A program made the translations under genes and the position numbers. A stretch of 64,000 nt of DNA from Halovibrio variabilis (GTDB taxonomy: Bacteria; Pseudomonadota; Gammaproteobacteria; Pseudomonadales; Halomonadaceae). The first letter of the stretch is position 1. Every line of letters begins with the position of its first letter. Of this stretch, positions 51,180 to 60,759 are shown one piece after another. The notes beneath the pieces were generated by a model. The model did not search any database, was not told the DNA's origin, and saw only the letters and a list, made by a program, of their open reading frames with translations. Where the stretch lies: assembly GCF_007991175.1 (NCBI RefSeq), contig NZ_BJXV01000012.1, positions 106,741 through 170,740 of the forward strand, read 5' to 3'.

Positions 51180-53522
51180 TCAGTTAAACAGGCCACGCAG
51201 ACCGTCGCGGAGCTCTTGGGCAGCGCCTTCGCCAAGGCGCTCATCCAAGCCGTCTAAAGAATCGCCTAAGCGCTCTTCCAGCTCTTCATTCACACGCTCT
51301 CCGGCTTCGTTACGCAGCAGGTCAACCACGGCGGTCTGGAACATTTCGCGGTCAAAGCGACACCACTCGGTACGCTCATCGCCCAGATGGCCCTCGCAGC
51401 GTACCGGAAGCGGCAGCTGCTCAAGGCGTGGATTGACTTCGCAGGCCACGTCGGCGGTATCAACCAAACGCGCATTCGCGCGGGTATCAAAGTTCATGCT
51501 GGTCAGGTTGAATTCACCCTCGCCCTGCACATCAATGCCCGGCAAGGTAATCAGCAAGTTGTCGCTTGCCACCACACCATTGTTAATTTGCAAGGTCGCC
51601 TCAAAGCGCTCAAAGCGGGAATCAGGATGCCAGTCGCGCTGAGTGCCCTCGCCTGCTTCTAACTGGGCAACCAGTTCGCACATTTGCTGAGAGATGTTGG
51701 TGTCTAAAATAGCCCCGTCGTTTAAGCGAGCCGCGAGCGTGCCATTGAGGTTGCTGATCAGTGATTCCCGCGTGTTGCCTTGGCTTGTCAGGTCGCCAGA
51801 TAAGTCAAAGCGCCCGCGTAGCGGTGACGCCTCTTCGTCTGCGCTGATGGTTTCAATCAACGGCGCCACTTGGACGTTGCTAATCGTCGGCGACAGCAGC
51901 CACTCTAGCACTGACCCCGTGGCATCCACCTGACCGGTGGCGTTGAGTTGACCCTGGTAGAAACCTGACTCAAACGCCGTTAGCCGCTGGACGCCGTTAT
52001 CCCCGCGCAGCTGCAAACGCGGGTTATCGAACGTCAACCCAGCAAAAACCAGCTTATCGACACTCAAATCGCCCTCCAGCGTTAATTCACCGAGCACGGT
52101 TTGTGGCAGCAGCGAGTCACCGTTTTGCGCGAAGGCTTTGCGAAAAAGGCCACGGCTGGCCTGCTTCGCCGTGGCCGCCCCGGGTAAGTAGTGGTCCAGC
52201 GTTAACTGATCGCCAGCCAAGTCGAACGCTAGCCGAGAGCCGTCCAGTGCCGCCGATAGCTCACCGGTAAACGTGCTGTCGTCCACCACCAGCGAGAGGC
52301 TGGGCAGCGAGAACTGCTCTGTGTCGCCTTTAATCGGACTGGTCATCGCCACATCGCTGAGTGCGGATTCGCCAGCGGTGGTAAGGGTAATGCCTGCACG
52401 GGAAAGCCATGGGCGCAGCGTGAAGGGGGCAGCCGTTATCTGCCCACTATAAGTCGGCGCGTCGCGGAGTTGCGCCAGGTTTAAATGCCCACTAACGCGC
52501 AGGCCGTCTGGCCCGGTCAGTTGCAGTTCTTTCAGCTGAGCAGTTTGCGCTTGCCAGTCGCCTTCCAACCCAAAGGCAAGCGCCAGCGCTAGGCTGCCCT
52601 GCCAGTTTTCGGCATTACGTAGCCCTGCTTCAAGCAACCCCTCTTTAATGGAGAGTTGTTGCTCGCCCATACGAGCGACTATTTCGGCGGCTTTTAAGCT
52701 GAGCTGTTGTGGCTCTTCATTAGCCTTGGTGTGCGTGCGCGTGGACAGGGCGGTATTTTCGAGTACGAACAACTCCTCTTCCAAACCCAGCCGCATGCGC
52801 GTTTCAAGGTTCACCTCGCTGGTCATGTCGGGGTCGCGCTCCAGCACCTCCGCATCCAGGCGGTTATGCTTGGTCAGGGTAAACATGGCTTTAAGCGGAA
52901 AGGCGCGCACCGGGTTGACGTTGCTACCCGAGATATTGAGTTGTTGCAGGCGCCACAGCGCTTCGGTTTGCGCATCGCGAAAGCGAATATCGGCGTTTTT
53001 CACTTCAACGCTGGCGATACTCAATACCACGGCCAAGTTACCGGCGTCGGCATTGGGGCCTGCACTGGCAGGCGCCAGCACCGTTTCCGCCGCGCCACTG
53101 TTTTGTTCGGATAGCCGCTCTAACAAGGGTTCCCAGTTACCTTGACCTTGAGCGTCGCGCTCTAGATTCAGGCGCACACCGTCCAGCGTTAAGCCATCAA
53201 CGGCAATTTCCCCACGCAGCAGCGGGCCGAACGCCACACTCACCTCCGCACGATCAACCGCGGCAAAAGCGGGGTTGTCTTCAGGCTGCTCGGGCAACCA
53301 GGTCCGCGCCTGCTCTACGCTGACACCGATCCGCGGGTAGAATGACCAGTTAATCGGGCCATCCAGTGCTAGATGGAGACCGGTTTGCTCTTCCACGACG
53401 GCGGTTAAGCGGGGCTTGAAGTCTTCGGGATCAAGAAAGGTGGTCACATAGACCACGGCGGCGACCGCGACGATGGCAAGGATGCCAACGGCCGCCAGTA
53501 AAATACGTAATAACTGTTTCAT
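51180..53522 (-). CDS. AsmA family protein
   Basis: 780 residues. One N-terminal membrane helix (about 5-27) followed by DPEDFKPRLTAVVEEQTGLH and DGPINWSFYPRIGVSVEQAR, the typical AsmA start, then a long beta-rich periplasmic region and the conserved C-terminal NGTLAARLNDGAILDTNI area. AsmA-like proteins form elongated grooves that probably move phospholipids between the two membranes. The GNAT gene ends directly before this ATG, so they are co-transcribed. The C-terminal 60 residues are acidic and helical (EELEERLGDSLDGLDERLGE). Confidence 0.9.
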   Translation of the reverse strand: MKQLLRILLAAVGILAIVAVAAVVYVTTFLDPEDFKPRLTAVVEEQTGLHLALDGPINWSFYPRIGVSVEQARTWLPEQPEDNPAFAAVDRAEVSVAFGPLLRGEIAVDGLTLDGVRLNLERDAQGQGNWEPLLERLSEQNSGAAETVLAPASAGPNADAGNLAVVLSIASVEVKNADIRFRDAQTEALWRLQQLNISGSNVNPVRAFPLKAMFTLTKHNRLDAEVLERDPDMTSEVNLETRMRLGLEEELFVLENTALSTRTHTKANEEPQQLSLKAAEIVARMGEQQLSIKEGLLEAGLRNAENWQGSLALALAFGLEGDWQAQTAQLKELQLTGPDGLRVSGHLNLAQLRDAPTYSGQITAAPFTLRPWLSRAGITLTTAGESALSDVAMTSPIKGDTEQFSLPSLSLVVDDSTFTGELSAALDGSRLAFDLAGDQLTLDHYLPGAATAKQASRGLFRKAFAQNGDSLLPQTVLGELTLEGDLSVDKLVFAGLTFDNPRLQLRGDNGVQRLTAFESGFYQGQLNATGQVDATGSVLEWLLSPTISNVQVAPLIETISADEEASPLRGRFDLSGDLTSQGNTRESLISNLNGTLAARLNDGAILDTNISQQMCELVAQLEAGEGTQRDWHPDSRFERFEATLQINNGVVASDNLLITLPGIDVQGEGEFNLTSMNFDTRANARLVDTADVACEVNPRLEQLPLPVRCEGHLGDERTEWCRFDREMFQTAVVDLLRNEAGERVNEELEERLGDSLDGLDERLGEGAAQELRDGLRGLFN

Positions 53523-54005
53523 CTACCCTTTCCCTTGTGGGTCTAACTCAACAAAATCGCTGGTAGCAGGCATGCCCGCTAGCGGAGTGTCTGGATTGGT
53601 CATTGGCCGATAACCTAATTTAGATAGCAGTACACGGTCGGCCAGTGGCAGTGAAGAGGTTTCAATTCGCAGCACGCGACCTTCTTGTTTGGCCTGCTCG
53701 CCCAACAACGCCATTAAGCGCGAACCGACACCACGACGGCGCGTCGTTTTGCGTACACACAGCTCTGAAAGCCACCAGGCCCGGTCTTCGCCTTCCTGCA
53801 CAGCGACCGCCCCCAGCAGCCGGTCGTTAAAGTGCGCGCAGGCAAAAAAGTGCTGGCCTTTAAAATGCTGCTCAATAAACGGCTCGACCGTTGGGGTCGG
53901 CATGCGCTCTTGGGGCGCATCCTGGTAAATGCGAACTAGGTCAAGGCGCACCTGCTCGTCGGCTTGCCAACGGGCTTGGTCGACATGCTGAAGTGTCACC
54001 GGCAT
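53523..54005 (-). CDS. GNAT family N-acetyltransferase (PanM/PanZ-like size)
   Basis: 160 residues. The acetyl-CoA-binding motif A is VRKTTRRRGVGSRLMALLGE (about 85-104), following the strand WLSELC. The substrate is unknown; the N-terminal block LVRIYQDAPQERMPTPTVEP resembles the PanM-type regulators of aspartate decarboxylase maturation, but this is only a suggestion. Its stop abuts the AsmA-family start with no gap. Confidence 0.82.
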   Translation of the reverse strand: MPVTLQHVDQARWQADEQVRLDLVRIYQDAPQERMPTPTVEPFIEQHFKGQHFFACAHFNDRLLGAVAVQEGEDRAWWLSELCVRKTTRRRGVGSRLMALLGEQAKQEGRVLRIETSSLPLADRVLLSKLGYRPMTNPDTPLAGMPATSDFVELDPQGKG

Positions 54006-54184
54006 GGTGAAATCCTCTTCGCCTAAGCAGCTTGGCTGCTGTTTGTGTCGTTGTTAATAACGGCTACATGTCACGCATTGTAGCGGATGAGGGTGCCAAT
54101 TCACTATAATGGTCGCTTTGCCACAGGCTGATCAAACAGTGGTAACTTGATGCAGAGTCACCGACTGCCACTTAGGGTCATTTA

Positions 54185-54236
54185 TTCTTAAGGACCGTTC
54201 TTAAGGACCGTTCTTAAGGACCGTTCCTAAGGGCTA
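54185..54236. repeat. 13-bp tandem repeat upstream of hisB
   Basis: Three exact copies of TTCTTAAGGACCG (54185-54197, 54198-54210, 54211-54223), then a diverged fourth (TTCCTAAGGGCTA). They lie 36-87 bp before the hisB start, within the likely promoter or leader. Each copy contains an AAGGA that resembles a ribosome site. Confidence 0.85.
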
Positions 54237-54271
54237 TTCCTCAGAGCGCGCCACAGCGCAGGAGATGCAAC

Positions 54272-54865
54272 ATGTCAGCGCGTATTGCCACAGTGAGCCG
54301 TGACACCAACGAAACGCAGATCAAGGTCAGCGTCAACCTCGATGGCGAAGGTCGTCTTAGCTGCCAAACCGGCGTTGCGTTTCTGGATCATATGCTTGAT
54401 CAGGTTGCCCGCCATGGAATGATTGATCTCGACATCAACGCGACGGGTGACCTGCATATTGACGACCACCATACCGTAGAAGACCTGGGTATTACCCTAG
54501 GCCAAGCTTTTTTTAAAGCGATTGGCGATAAGCGCGGCATTTATCGGTATGGTCACGCCTATGTGCCCCTTGATGAAGCACTCTCCCGGGTAGTCATCGA
54601 CTTTTCCGGGCGCCCAGGGCTATATATGAACGTTGAGTTCACTCGCGATACCATTGGCAGCTTGGACACCCAGTTGTTCTGGGAGTTTTTCCAAGGTTTC
54701 GTCAATCACGCTCGTGTCACCCTGCATATCGACAACATCAAAGGCTTTAATGCTCATCACCAGGCGGAAACAATTTTTAAAGCCTTCGGGCGCGCCCTGC
54801 GCATGGCCGTGGCGGAAGACCCGCGCATGGCAGGCCAAATGCCTTCCACCAAAGGGAGCCTTTAA
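54272..54865 (+). CDS. hisB: Imidazoleglycerol-phosphate dehydratase
   Basis: 197 residues, the monofunctional form without a phosphatase domain. The His-rich metal sites [12 protein letters not shown] and [18 protein letters not shown] are intact. It catalyses the sixth step of histidine synthesis. CAGGAG lies about 8 bp before the ATG. First gene of hisBHAF, with hisH following after 76 bp. Confidence 0.97.
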   Translation: MSARIATVSRDTNETQIKVSVNLDGEGRLSCQTGVAFLDHMLDQVARHGMIDLDINATGDLHIDDHHTVEDLGITLGQAFFKAIGDKRGIYRYGHAYVPLDEALSRVVIDFSGRPGLYMNVEFTRDTIGSLDTQLFWEFFQGFVNHARVTLHIDNIKGFNAHHQAETIFKAFGRALRMAVAEDPRMAGQMPSTKGSL

Positions 54866-54941
54866 TGCTGCGTCATGTCATGCGTAAGGCCACGGGCTAT
54901 GTCGTTAACCCCATTTTGTCTACTTCTCTAAGGAGCGCTTC

Positions 54942-55583
54942 ATGACCATTGCTGTGATCGACTATGGAATGGGCAACCTGCATTCTGTGGCCAAGGCGCT
55001 GGAGCATGTGACGCATGAGAATGTAGTCATTACCCGCGACCCACGCCGCATTCTTGGCGCAACCCGCTTAGTACTGCCTGGCCAAGGGGCTATTCGCGAC
55101 TGCGTTGGCGAGCTTGAACGCACCGAATTACGCGGACTGGTAGAAGATATTTTAACCCGCCAGGCTAAGCCGTTACTGGGCATCTGCGTGGGCCAGCAGA
55201 TGCTCCTCGAGCGCAGTGAGGAGAACGGCGGCGTGGAGTGCCTGGGCTTCTTTAAAGGCAGCGTGGACCGTTTCCCAAGTGACATGCGCGACGCCCACGA
55301 ACAACGCCTGAAAGTGCCGCATATGGGCTGGAACGTGGTCGAGCAGCATCACGATCACCCGCTGTGGGCCGGCATTGATAACCGCGAACACTTCTACTTC
55401 GTACACAGCTACTACGTTAATGCCGCTGACGACGCGCAAGTATTGGGTACGACCCAATACGGCAAGATCAGCGCCCACGTGGCTATTGGCCGTGACGCGA
55501 CCTTCGCGGTGCAGTTCCACCCCGAAAAAAGCTCCCGCGCGGGCCTGCGCCTGCTCGAAAACTTTGTCACCTGGACGCCCTGA
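54942..55583 (+). CDS. hisH: Imidazole glycerol phosphate synthase, glutaminase subunit
   Basis: 213 residues. Class I amidotransferase with nucleophilic Cys in [13 protein letters not shown] and the His-Glu pair in [17 protein letters not shown]; oxyanion block [12 protein letters not shown]. It supplies ammonia to HisF through a subunit tunnel. AAGGAG lies about 7 bp upstream. Confidence 0.97.
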   Translation: MTIAVIDYGMGNLHSVAKALEHVTHENVVITRDPRRILGATRLVLPGQGAIRDCVGELERTELRGLVEDILTRQAKPLLGICVGQQMLLERSEENGGVECLGFFKGSVDRFPSDMRDAHEQRLKVPHMGWNVVEQHHDHPLWAGIDNREHFYFVHSYYVNAADDAQVLGTTQYGKISAHVAIGRDATFAVQFHPEKSSRAGLRLLENFVTWTP

Positions 55584-55594
55584 GAGGATGGTTT

Positions 55595-56341
55595 ATGTTG
55601 GTAATTCCCGCGATTGATCTCAAAGACGGCCAGTGCGTCCGGCTGAAACAAGGCCGTATGGAAGACGCCACCTCCTACGGCGACGACCCGGTAGCCATGG
55701 CGGCACGCTGGGTGGAAGCCGGCGCCCGCCGCCTGCACCTGGTGGACTTGAACGGTGCCTTTGAAGGCAAACCGGTTAATGGCGACGCGGTTACCGCGAT
55801 CGCCCGTGCCTACCCTGACCTGCCGATTCAAATCGGTGGCGGCATTCGCAGCGCGGACACCATCGAGCACTACTTGAATGCCGGGGTCTCCTACGTGATT
55901 ATCGGCACCAAAGCGGTTAAAGAGCCCGCGTTTGTGGGTGAGATGTGCCGCGCTTTCCCTGGCCATGTGATTGTTGGGCTTGATGCCAAGGATGGCTATG
56001 TCGCGACCGACGGCTGGGCCGAAGTCTCGACGATGAAAGCCACCGAACTGGCCAAGCGTTTCGCCAACGACGGGGTCTCCAGCATTGTCTACACCGATAT
56101 CGCCCGCGATGGCATGATGCAGGGCGTTAACGTAGAAGCTACCGCGCAACTGGCTCGCGAAGGCGGTTTACCGGTGATCGCGTCGGGTGGCGTCACCAAC
56201 CTTGACGATATCAAAACACTCTGTGCGGCGGCTGACAGCGGCATCTTGGGGGCGATCACTGGGCGCGCTATTTATGAAGGCAGCCTCGACCTTGCGGAGG
56301 CCCAGCGATTGAGCGACCAACTAACGGGAGGCGGCTCATGA
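55595..56341 (+). CDS. hisA: Phosphoribosylformimino-AICAR ribotide isomerase
   Basis: 248 residues, a half-repeat TIM barrel. Catalytic Asp near the N-terminus in [15 protein letters not shown] and the second half with [14 protein letters not shown]. Phosphate-binding loops IQIGGGIRS and VIASGGVTN. Overlaps hisF by 4 bp (ATGA). Confidence 0.97.
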   Translation: MLVIPAIDLKDGQCVRLKQGRMEDATSYGDDPVAMAARWVEAGARRLHLVDLNGAFEGKPVNGDAVTAIARAYPDLPIQIGGGIRSADTIEHYLNAGVSYVIIGTKAVKEPAFVGEMCRAFPGHVIVGLDAKDGYVATDGWAEVSTMKATELAKRFANDGVSSIVYTDIARDGMMQGVNVEATAQLAREGGLPVIASGGVTNLDDIKTLCAAADSGILGAITGRAIYEGSLDLAEAQRLSDQLTGGGS

Positions 56342-57111
56342 GCCTTACCAAACGCATTATCCCCTGCCTGGATGTCGACGCTGGCCGCGTGGTCAAGGGC
56401 GTTAACTTTGTGGGCATTCGCGATGCCGGCGACCCGGTAGAGATTGCCCAGCGCTATAACCAGCAGGGTGCCGACGAAATCACCTTCCTCGATATTACGG
56501 CTAGCCACGAAGATCGCGATACGACCGTCGAAATGGTTGAGCGTATTGCCGGGGAAGTGTTTATCCCGCTGACCGTGGGTGGCGGCATTCGCAGCTGTGA
56601 CGACATTCGCACCATGTTGAACGCCGGGGCGGATAAAGTCTCGATCAACACCGCGGCGGTCACCAACCCTGAGTTTGTGCGCGAAGCCGCCGAGCGCTTT
56701 GGCAGCCAGTGCATTGTGGTGGCGATTGACGCCAAGCGGGTTTCTGGAGAGGGTGAGACGCCGCGCTGGGAAATATTCACCCACGGCGGCCGCCGCCCAA
56801 CGGGACTGGATGCGGTCGAGTGGGCGAAGAAGATGGTGGATTTCGGCGCGGGTGAACTGCTACTGACCAGCATGGACCGCGATGGTACCAAGGTTGGCTT
56901 TGACCTGGGCGTGACCCACGCGATTTCTGAAGCGGTCAGCGTGCCGGTGATTGCCTCAGGCGGTGTTGGCAATCTGGATCACTTTGTTGATGGCGTTTTG
57001 AAAGGCGGCGCTGATGCGGTGCTGGCAGCGAGTATTTTCCACTTTGGCGAGTACACCATTCCTGAAGCAAAGCGCTACATGGCCGAACGCGGTATCGACA
57101 TGCGGCTTTAG
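56338..57111 (+). CDS. hisF: Imidazole glycerol phosphate synthase, cyclase subunit
   Basis: 257 residues, homologous TIM barrel to HisA. The catalytic aspartates are in [18 protein letters not shown] and [27 protein letters not shown] and IASGGVGN hold phosphate. Makes IGP and AICAR from PRFAR and HisH-derived ammonia. Last gene of the operon; hisC lies elsewhere (62860). Confidence 0.97.
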   Translation: MSLTKRIIPCLDVDAGRVVKGVNFVGIRDAGDPVEIAQRYNQQGADEITFLDITASHEDRDTTVEMVERIAGEVFIPLTVGGGIRSCDDIRTMLNAGADKVSINTAAVTNPEFVREAAERFGSQCIVVAIDAKRVSGEGETPRWEIFTHGGRRPTGLDAVEWAKKMVDFGAGELLLTSMDRDGTKVGFDLGVTHAISEAVSVPVIASGGVGNLDHFVDGVLKGGADAVLAASIFHFGEYTIPEAKRYMAERGIDMRL

Positions 57112-57136
57112 CGCTAGTCTTCAAGAACGTCAGCCT

Positions 57137-57157
57137 GCCGGGGCGTTACGCTCCGGC
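57137..57157. terminator. Hairpin between hisF and the YjaG-type gene
   Basis: GCCGGGGCG / CGCTCCGGC pair over 9 bp (one G-T), and the three-base loop is the stop codon of the convergent YjaG-type gene. No T-run, so its role as terminator is uncertain. Confidence 0.4.
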
Positions 57158-57748
57158 ATCCTCCAGCGTTAAACCCAAGTTACTGATACCGCCATTGCGG
57201 CCCAACTGGCGCACTTCTTTCAGCGCTGCCTTATCCAGCGGTTGGCTGACGGCTTCTAGCACGGCGTCTTGAAAATCGTTTTCATCGGCCATTAGCGGGT
57301 GGTCACGAATCATCAGGGCAAGTGTTGCCGCGTCATCTTCACCTTCGGTGAGCTCTATAAAGGCGCGCACGCCCGCACGGGAGGTGCGGCTCACATCCAG
57401 CACGGCCTCGGGGGATTCGCCCTGCAGGGTATCCAGCAGCGCCGACACAGCCACCACGGCATCAAGGGCGCGCCGGGCGCCAAAGCTGTCATCCTCTGCC
57501 GGTGGCTCGCACTCGGCGAGTTTTTCCGCTTGGCGGGCAAAATCGATGCTGGCATTGGGCACGTTGAGCCGCTCCCAGACCAAACTCAGCACGGCGTTGA
57601 GCGTATGACCATCACCCTGCCCCGTGGTTTGTTCGTACAGCGCGTAGTTTGGCAACAAGCGCTCGCATAGCGCCGCCATAAAGGCCTGTTGGGCAGGTAA
57701 TGGGAGTGCTTGCAGCTGTTGGTAAAAGCCCTGAGGGTTCGACACCAT
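57146..57748 (-). CDS. YjaG (DUF416) family protein
   Basis: 200 residues, soluble, mostly helical. The N-terminal LPLPAQQAFMAALCERLLPN and central FGARRALDAVVAVSALLDTL match the DUF416/YjaG family. Function unknown. Converges with hisF. The ATG at 57748 has AGGAA about 8 bp upstream. Confidence 0.85.
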   Translation of the reverse strand: MVSNPQGFYQQLQALPLPAQQAFMAALCERLLPNYALYEQTTGQGDGHTLNAVLSLVWERLNVPNASIDFARQAEKLAECEPPAEDDSFGARRALDAVVAVSALLDTLQGESPEAVLDVSRTSRAGVRAFIELTEGEDDAATLALMIRDHPLMADENDFQDAVLEAVSQPLDKAALKEVRQLGRNGGISNLGLTLEDAGA

Positions 57749-57873
57749 ACTGATTTCCTGAATCGCTTAACGGGGGATATTGGTGAAAATTCGCGGTTAC
57801 GTTATTGTCACCGTATGGCATTGGGGAATCCCCCCAATGCCTTGATGATTGTACGGCCGGCGAGGAGATTATC

Positions 57874-58566
57874 ATGCATATTCATCTGCTACAGCACGGC
57901 CCTGACCACGGCCCCGCCCGTGTCACCGACTGGCTCACCAGTATGGGCCATAGCTACACTATTTTTCATCTCTACGCAGGCGAGCTAACGCCACGCCCTG
58001 GCGAGTGCGACGCGCTGATTGTGCTCGATGGGCCAGAAGAGCACCTTGATCACCCTCCTGCGTGGTTTAAGGCGGAGGATAAACTCATCAACCGCTACCT
58101 GGATGGCCAAAAACCGCTGCTGGGTATCGGCATGGGCGCCCACTGGATTGCCCAAGCGCTAGGCGCGGTGGTAGGCCCTGGCACTTACCTTGAGGCGGGC
58201 TGGCATAGCATCACCCTAGCGCCGGAAAGCGCGCTGGATTTACCCGAAGCGTTCGCGGCTTTTATGTGGCATCGCTATGTCTTCAGCTTGCCTGAGGATG
58301 CGTTCCCGCTAGGCGGTAGCGAAGCGGCGCCGCTGCAGGGTTTTACCTGGGACAGCGGCCGGGTAATCGGTCTGTTATGCCATTTGGAAGCGACCCCCAC
58401 CAGCGTGAAACAGCTACTTAGCGCCGCCCCGCTCACTCAGGGCACTTCACCGGCAGCGGGGCGCTATGTGCAAGACAACGCCCAAATTCTCGACAACCCC
58501 AATCGCTTTGTTCACCTCGCGCCGCTACTTGATCGCGTCATGACCCAGTGGCTTAACGCCGCATAA
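57874..58566 (+). CDS. Glutamine amidotransferase-like protein lacking the catalytic cysteine
   Basis: 230 residues from the ATG at 57874 (GAGGAG about 7 bp upstream). Flavodoxin-like class I amidotransferase fold: the oxyanion block VLDGPEEHLDH, nucleophile elbow PLLGIGMGAHWIA and the His170-Glu172 pair in LLCHLEATP. The elbow normally reads G-x-C-x-G; here the Cys position is Gly86. A hydrolytic glutaminase role is therefore unlikely, although the fold and His-Glu are kept. Close relatives in this genus would show whether the loss is general. Confidence 0.8.
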   Translation: MHIHLLQHGPDHGPARVTDWLTSMGHSYTIFHLYAGELTPRPGECDALIVLDGPEEHLDHPPAWFKAEDKLINRYLDGQKPLLGIGMGAHWIAQALGAVVGPGTYLEAGWHSITLAPESALDLPEAFAAFMWHRYVFSLPEDAFPLGGSEAAPLQGFTWDSGRVIGLLCHLEATPTSVKQLLSAAPLTQGTSPAAGRYVQDNAQILDNPNRFVHLAPLLDRVMTQWLNAA

Positions 58567-58583
58567 TAGCGGTATCCCGTCAG

Positions 58584-59669
58584 TTAACGGTTCCACTGCC
58601 TGGCCGCCGCTAGGCAGCTGTCCCAGTCGCCCACGTGGATTTCTGGCGGCGCCGTGTCACGCTGCTTGTCTAAATGGTAGCGATAAAGCGGGTCGTAGTA
58701 CTCGGTGAGTAGCGGCGCTAGCCAGGCTTCGTGGGCTTGCGGGTTGCCTTGGGCATGCGCCTTAAACGCCAACGTCTGTAGCCGCTGTAAACGCTGCAGG
58801 CGGGCGTTACCCAGGCGTTTTCCCAAGCGAATAAGGGCGTTGCTTAACTGCGCTTGCATTAATTGCCAGCCTTGATCGCTGCCGTAGCGGGCAGTGTAGG
58901 CTTGCTCCAAGTCGATAATATAATCCTGCTGAATCTGGGCAAGCCGCCAATCCAATGGCATTTCGATACGGATCCGAGGCGCTTGCTGCAGCCCCCGCCA
59001 AAAATTGAGCGGGATGTTGGCATGACCAATGTGGCGGGACTCATCTTCGATGACCAGCCCTTCGGGCAGCCCGATTAGCCGCTTGGCCAGCGCATGCTCA
59101 AAGTTGATTTGGGTAGCGGGCTCTTCGGGCCTGCGCCCAAAGGCAGAGCCTTTATGGTGGGCGTAGGCTTCTAGATCGACACCGTTGTCAAGCTGGTTAA
59201 TCAGTGTTGTTTTAGCACACCCGGTTAGCCCGGCGATCACCAGCATCGGCTGCAAGGCCGCGGCGTCGATACGCCCACATAGCGCTTGGCGCATGGTTTT
59301 CCAACCGCCCTCCAGGCGCGGCCTTGAAATACCCGCTTCTGCCAACCACCGCTGAGCAATTTGCGAGCGCAGCCCGCCGCGAAAGCAGTAAATCAGCGCA
59401 TCCGGATGCTCGGCTAAATACGCCTGCCACGCTGCAATACGGGCCTGCTTGATCTCACCACTGACCAAGCGCTCGCCTAGCTCAATCGCCGCGGCCTGGC
59501 CGTGCTTTTTATAAGCAATGCCTACTTGGCGACGCTCTTCGTCTACCATCAAGGGGAGATTAACGGCCCCCGGCAGCGCGCCTTGGGCAAACTCTACCGG
59601 GGCACGCACATCGATTAACGGTCGACCTTCACTGATCAAACTCAACACAGTTGGCGTCGTCTGTGTCAC
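58584..59669 (-). CDS. mnmH: tRNA 2-selenouridine synthase (YbbB/SelU)
   Basis: 361 residues. An N-terminal rhodanese domain with catalytic Cys95 in ALIYCFRGGLRSQIA, then a P-loop domain with VIAGLTGCAKTTLINQ. It replaces sulfur with selenium at the wobble 2-thiouridine of tRNA-Lys, Glu and Gln through a geranylated intermediate. It overlaps selD by 4 bp, so selenophosphate production and use are coupled. Confidence 0.95.
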   Translation of the reverse strand: MTQTTPTVLSLISEGRPLIDVRAPVEFAQGALPGAVNLPLMVDEERRQVGIAYKKHGQAAAIELGERLVSGEIKQARIAAWQAYLAEHPDALIYCFRGGLRSQIAQRWLAEAGISRPRLEGGWKTMRQALCGRIDAAALQPMLVIAGLTGCAKTTLINQLDNGVDLEAYAHHKGSAFGRRPEEPATQINFEHALAKRLIGLPEGLVIEDESRHIGHANIPLNFWRGLQQAPRIRIEMPLDWRLAQIQQDYIIDLEQAYTARYGSDQGWQLMQAQLSNALIRLGKRLGNARLQRLQRLQTLAFKAHAQGNPQAHEAWLAPLLTEYYDPLYRYHLDKQRDTAPPEIHVGDWDSCLAAARQWNR

Positions 59670-60703
59670 CCAACTACCTCAATCAACGCCTTACCTTGAC
59701 GCGCTCTCATGACACCAAATGACTGCAGGGTTAAGCCGAACTCTCGGCCGATACGCTCAACGTCGTCCTCCCATGCTGGGTTAACGCTGAGCAGCAGGCC
59801 GCCGGAGGTTTGCGGATCACACAGCCACTGCCAGTGGGCTTCGTCCATGGCGGGGAAACCTTCCCCCAGGGCGTCGCGATTACGCTGCGTGCCGCCGGGC
59901 ACGGCGCCTTGGCGGCGGTATGTCTCTGCTTCGGCTAGACGCGGCAGGCGGCGAAAGTCAATTTGCGCCATGACGTTGCTGGCCTGACATATTTCAGACA
60001 GATGCCCTGCCAAACCAAACCCGGTGACGTCGGTCATGGCGTTAACGCCTTTCACGTCGGCAAGCTTCATACCAATGCTATTGGACTTGAGCATGGTTTC
60101 GCGGGCGAGGCCGTGATGGCCGGTTTCCAGCAAACCACGCTTTTCCGCCGTGGTTAACATCCCTATCCCTAGCGGTTTGGTTAAGAACAATAGATCCCCA
60201 GGCTGAGCGGTGCTGTTGAGCTTGAGCTTGTCGAGATCCACTAAGCCGTTCACGGCAAGCCCGAAAATCGGCTCGGGCGCATCAATAGAGTGGCCACCGG
60301 CCAGGGCGACGCCTAATTCACGACACACGGCCTGCGCCCCCGCCATGACATCACCCGCGACTTCGGCACTGAGCTTATCCAGCGGCCAGCCTAAAATGCC
60401 CAGCGCCATGACCGGCGTGCCCCCCATGGCATAAACATCGCTGATGGCATTGGTGGCAGCGATACGCCCGAAATCGAAGGGGTCATCGACAATCGGCATA
60501 AAAAAGTCGGTGGTGGCGATCATGCCGCGGCCATCGCCAAGGTCGTACACCGCTGCATCTTCGCGCCCATTATTGCCCACAATGAGATGCTGATGACCCG
60601 CTGCAGGCCCTGCCTTGGCTAGAATGCCATCCAGCACATCGGGGGCAATTTTACAGCCGCAGCCAGCACCGTGGCTATATTGGGTCAAACGAATCGAACT
60701 CAT
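59666..60703 (-). CDS. selD: Selenide, water dikinase (selenophosphate synthetase)
   Basis: 345 residues from the ATG at 60703 (AAGGAG about 7 bp upstream). The N-terminal YSHGAGCGCKIAPDVLDG holds catalytic Cys15 and Lys18 (E. coli Cys17 and Lys20), so the enzyme uses cysteine rather than selenocysteine. ATP/metal residues lie in AVYDLGDGRGMIATTDFFMP and NAISDVYAMGGTPVMALGIL. It makes selenophosphate. Paired with mnmH; no selA, selB or selC in the window. Confidence 0.95.
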   Translation of the reverse strand: MSSIRLTQYSHGAGCGCKIAPDVLDGILAKAGPAAGHQHLIVGNNGREDAAVYDLGDGRGMIATTDFFMPIVDDPFDFGRIAATNAISDVYAMGGTPVMALGILGWPLDKLSAEVAGDVMAGAQAVCRELGVALAGGHSIDAPEPIFGLAVNGLVDLDKLKLNSTAQPGDLLFLTKPLGIGMLTTAEKRGLLETGHHGLARETMLKSNSIGMKLADVKGVNAMTDVTGFGLAGHLSEICQASNVMAQIDFRRLPRLAEAETYRRQGAVPGGTQRNRDALGEGFPAMDEAHWQWLCDPQTSGGLLLSVNPAWEDDVERIGREFGLTLQSFGVMRARQGKALIEVVG

Positions 60704-60759
60704 GGTGTCTCTCCTTGGCACTTTAGGGGGGATATCATTAGTTTAGTCCACTCTTTGGT

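Noticed and set aside
54185..54236. CRISPR-like repeat array before hisB
   Set aside because: Repeats are directly adjacent without spacers and only 13 bp long; this is tandem duplication, not CRISPR.
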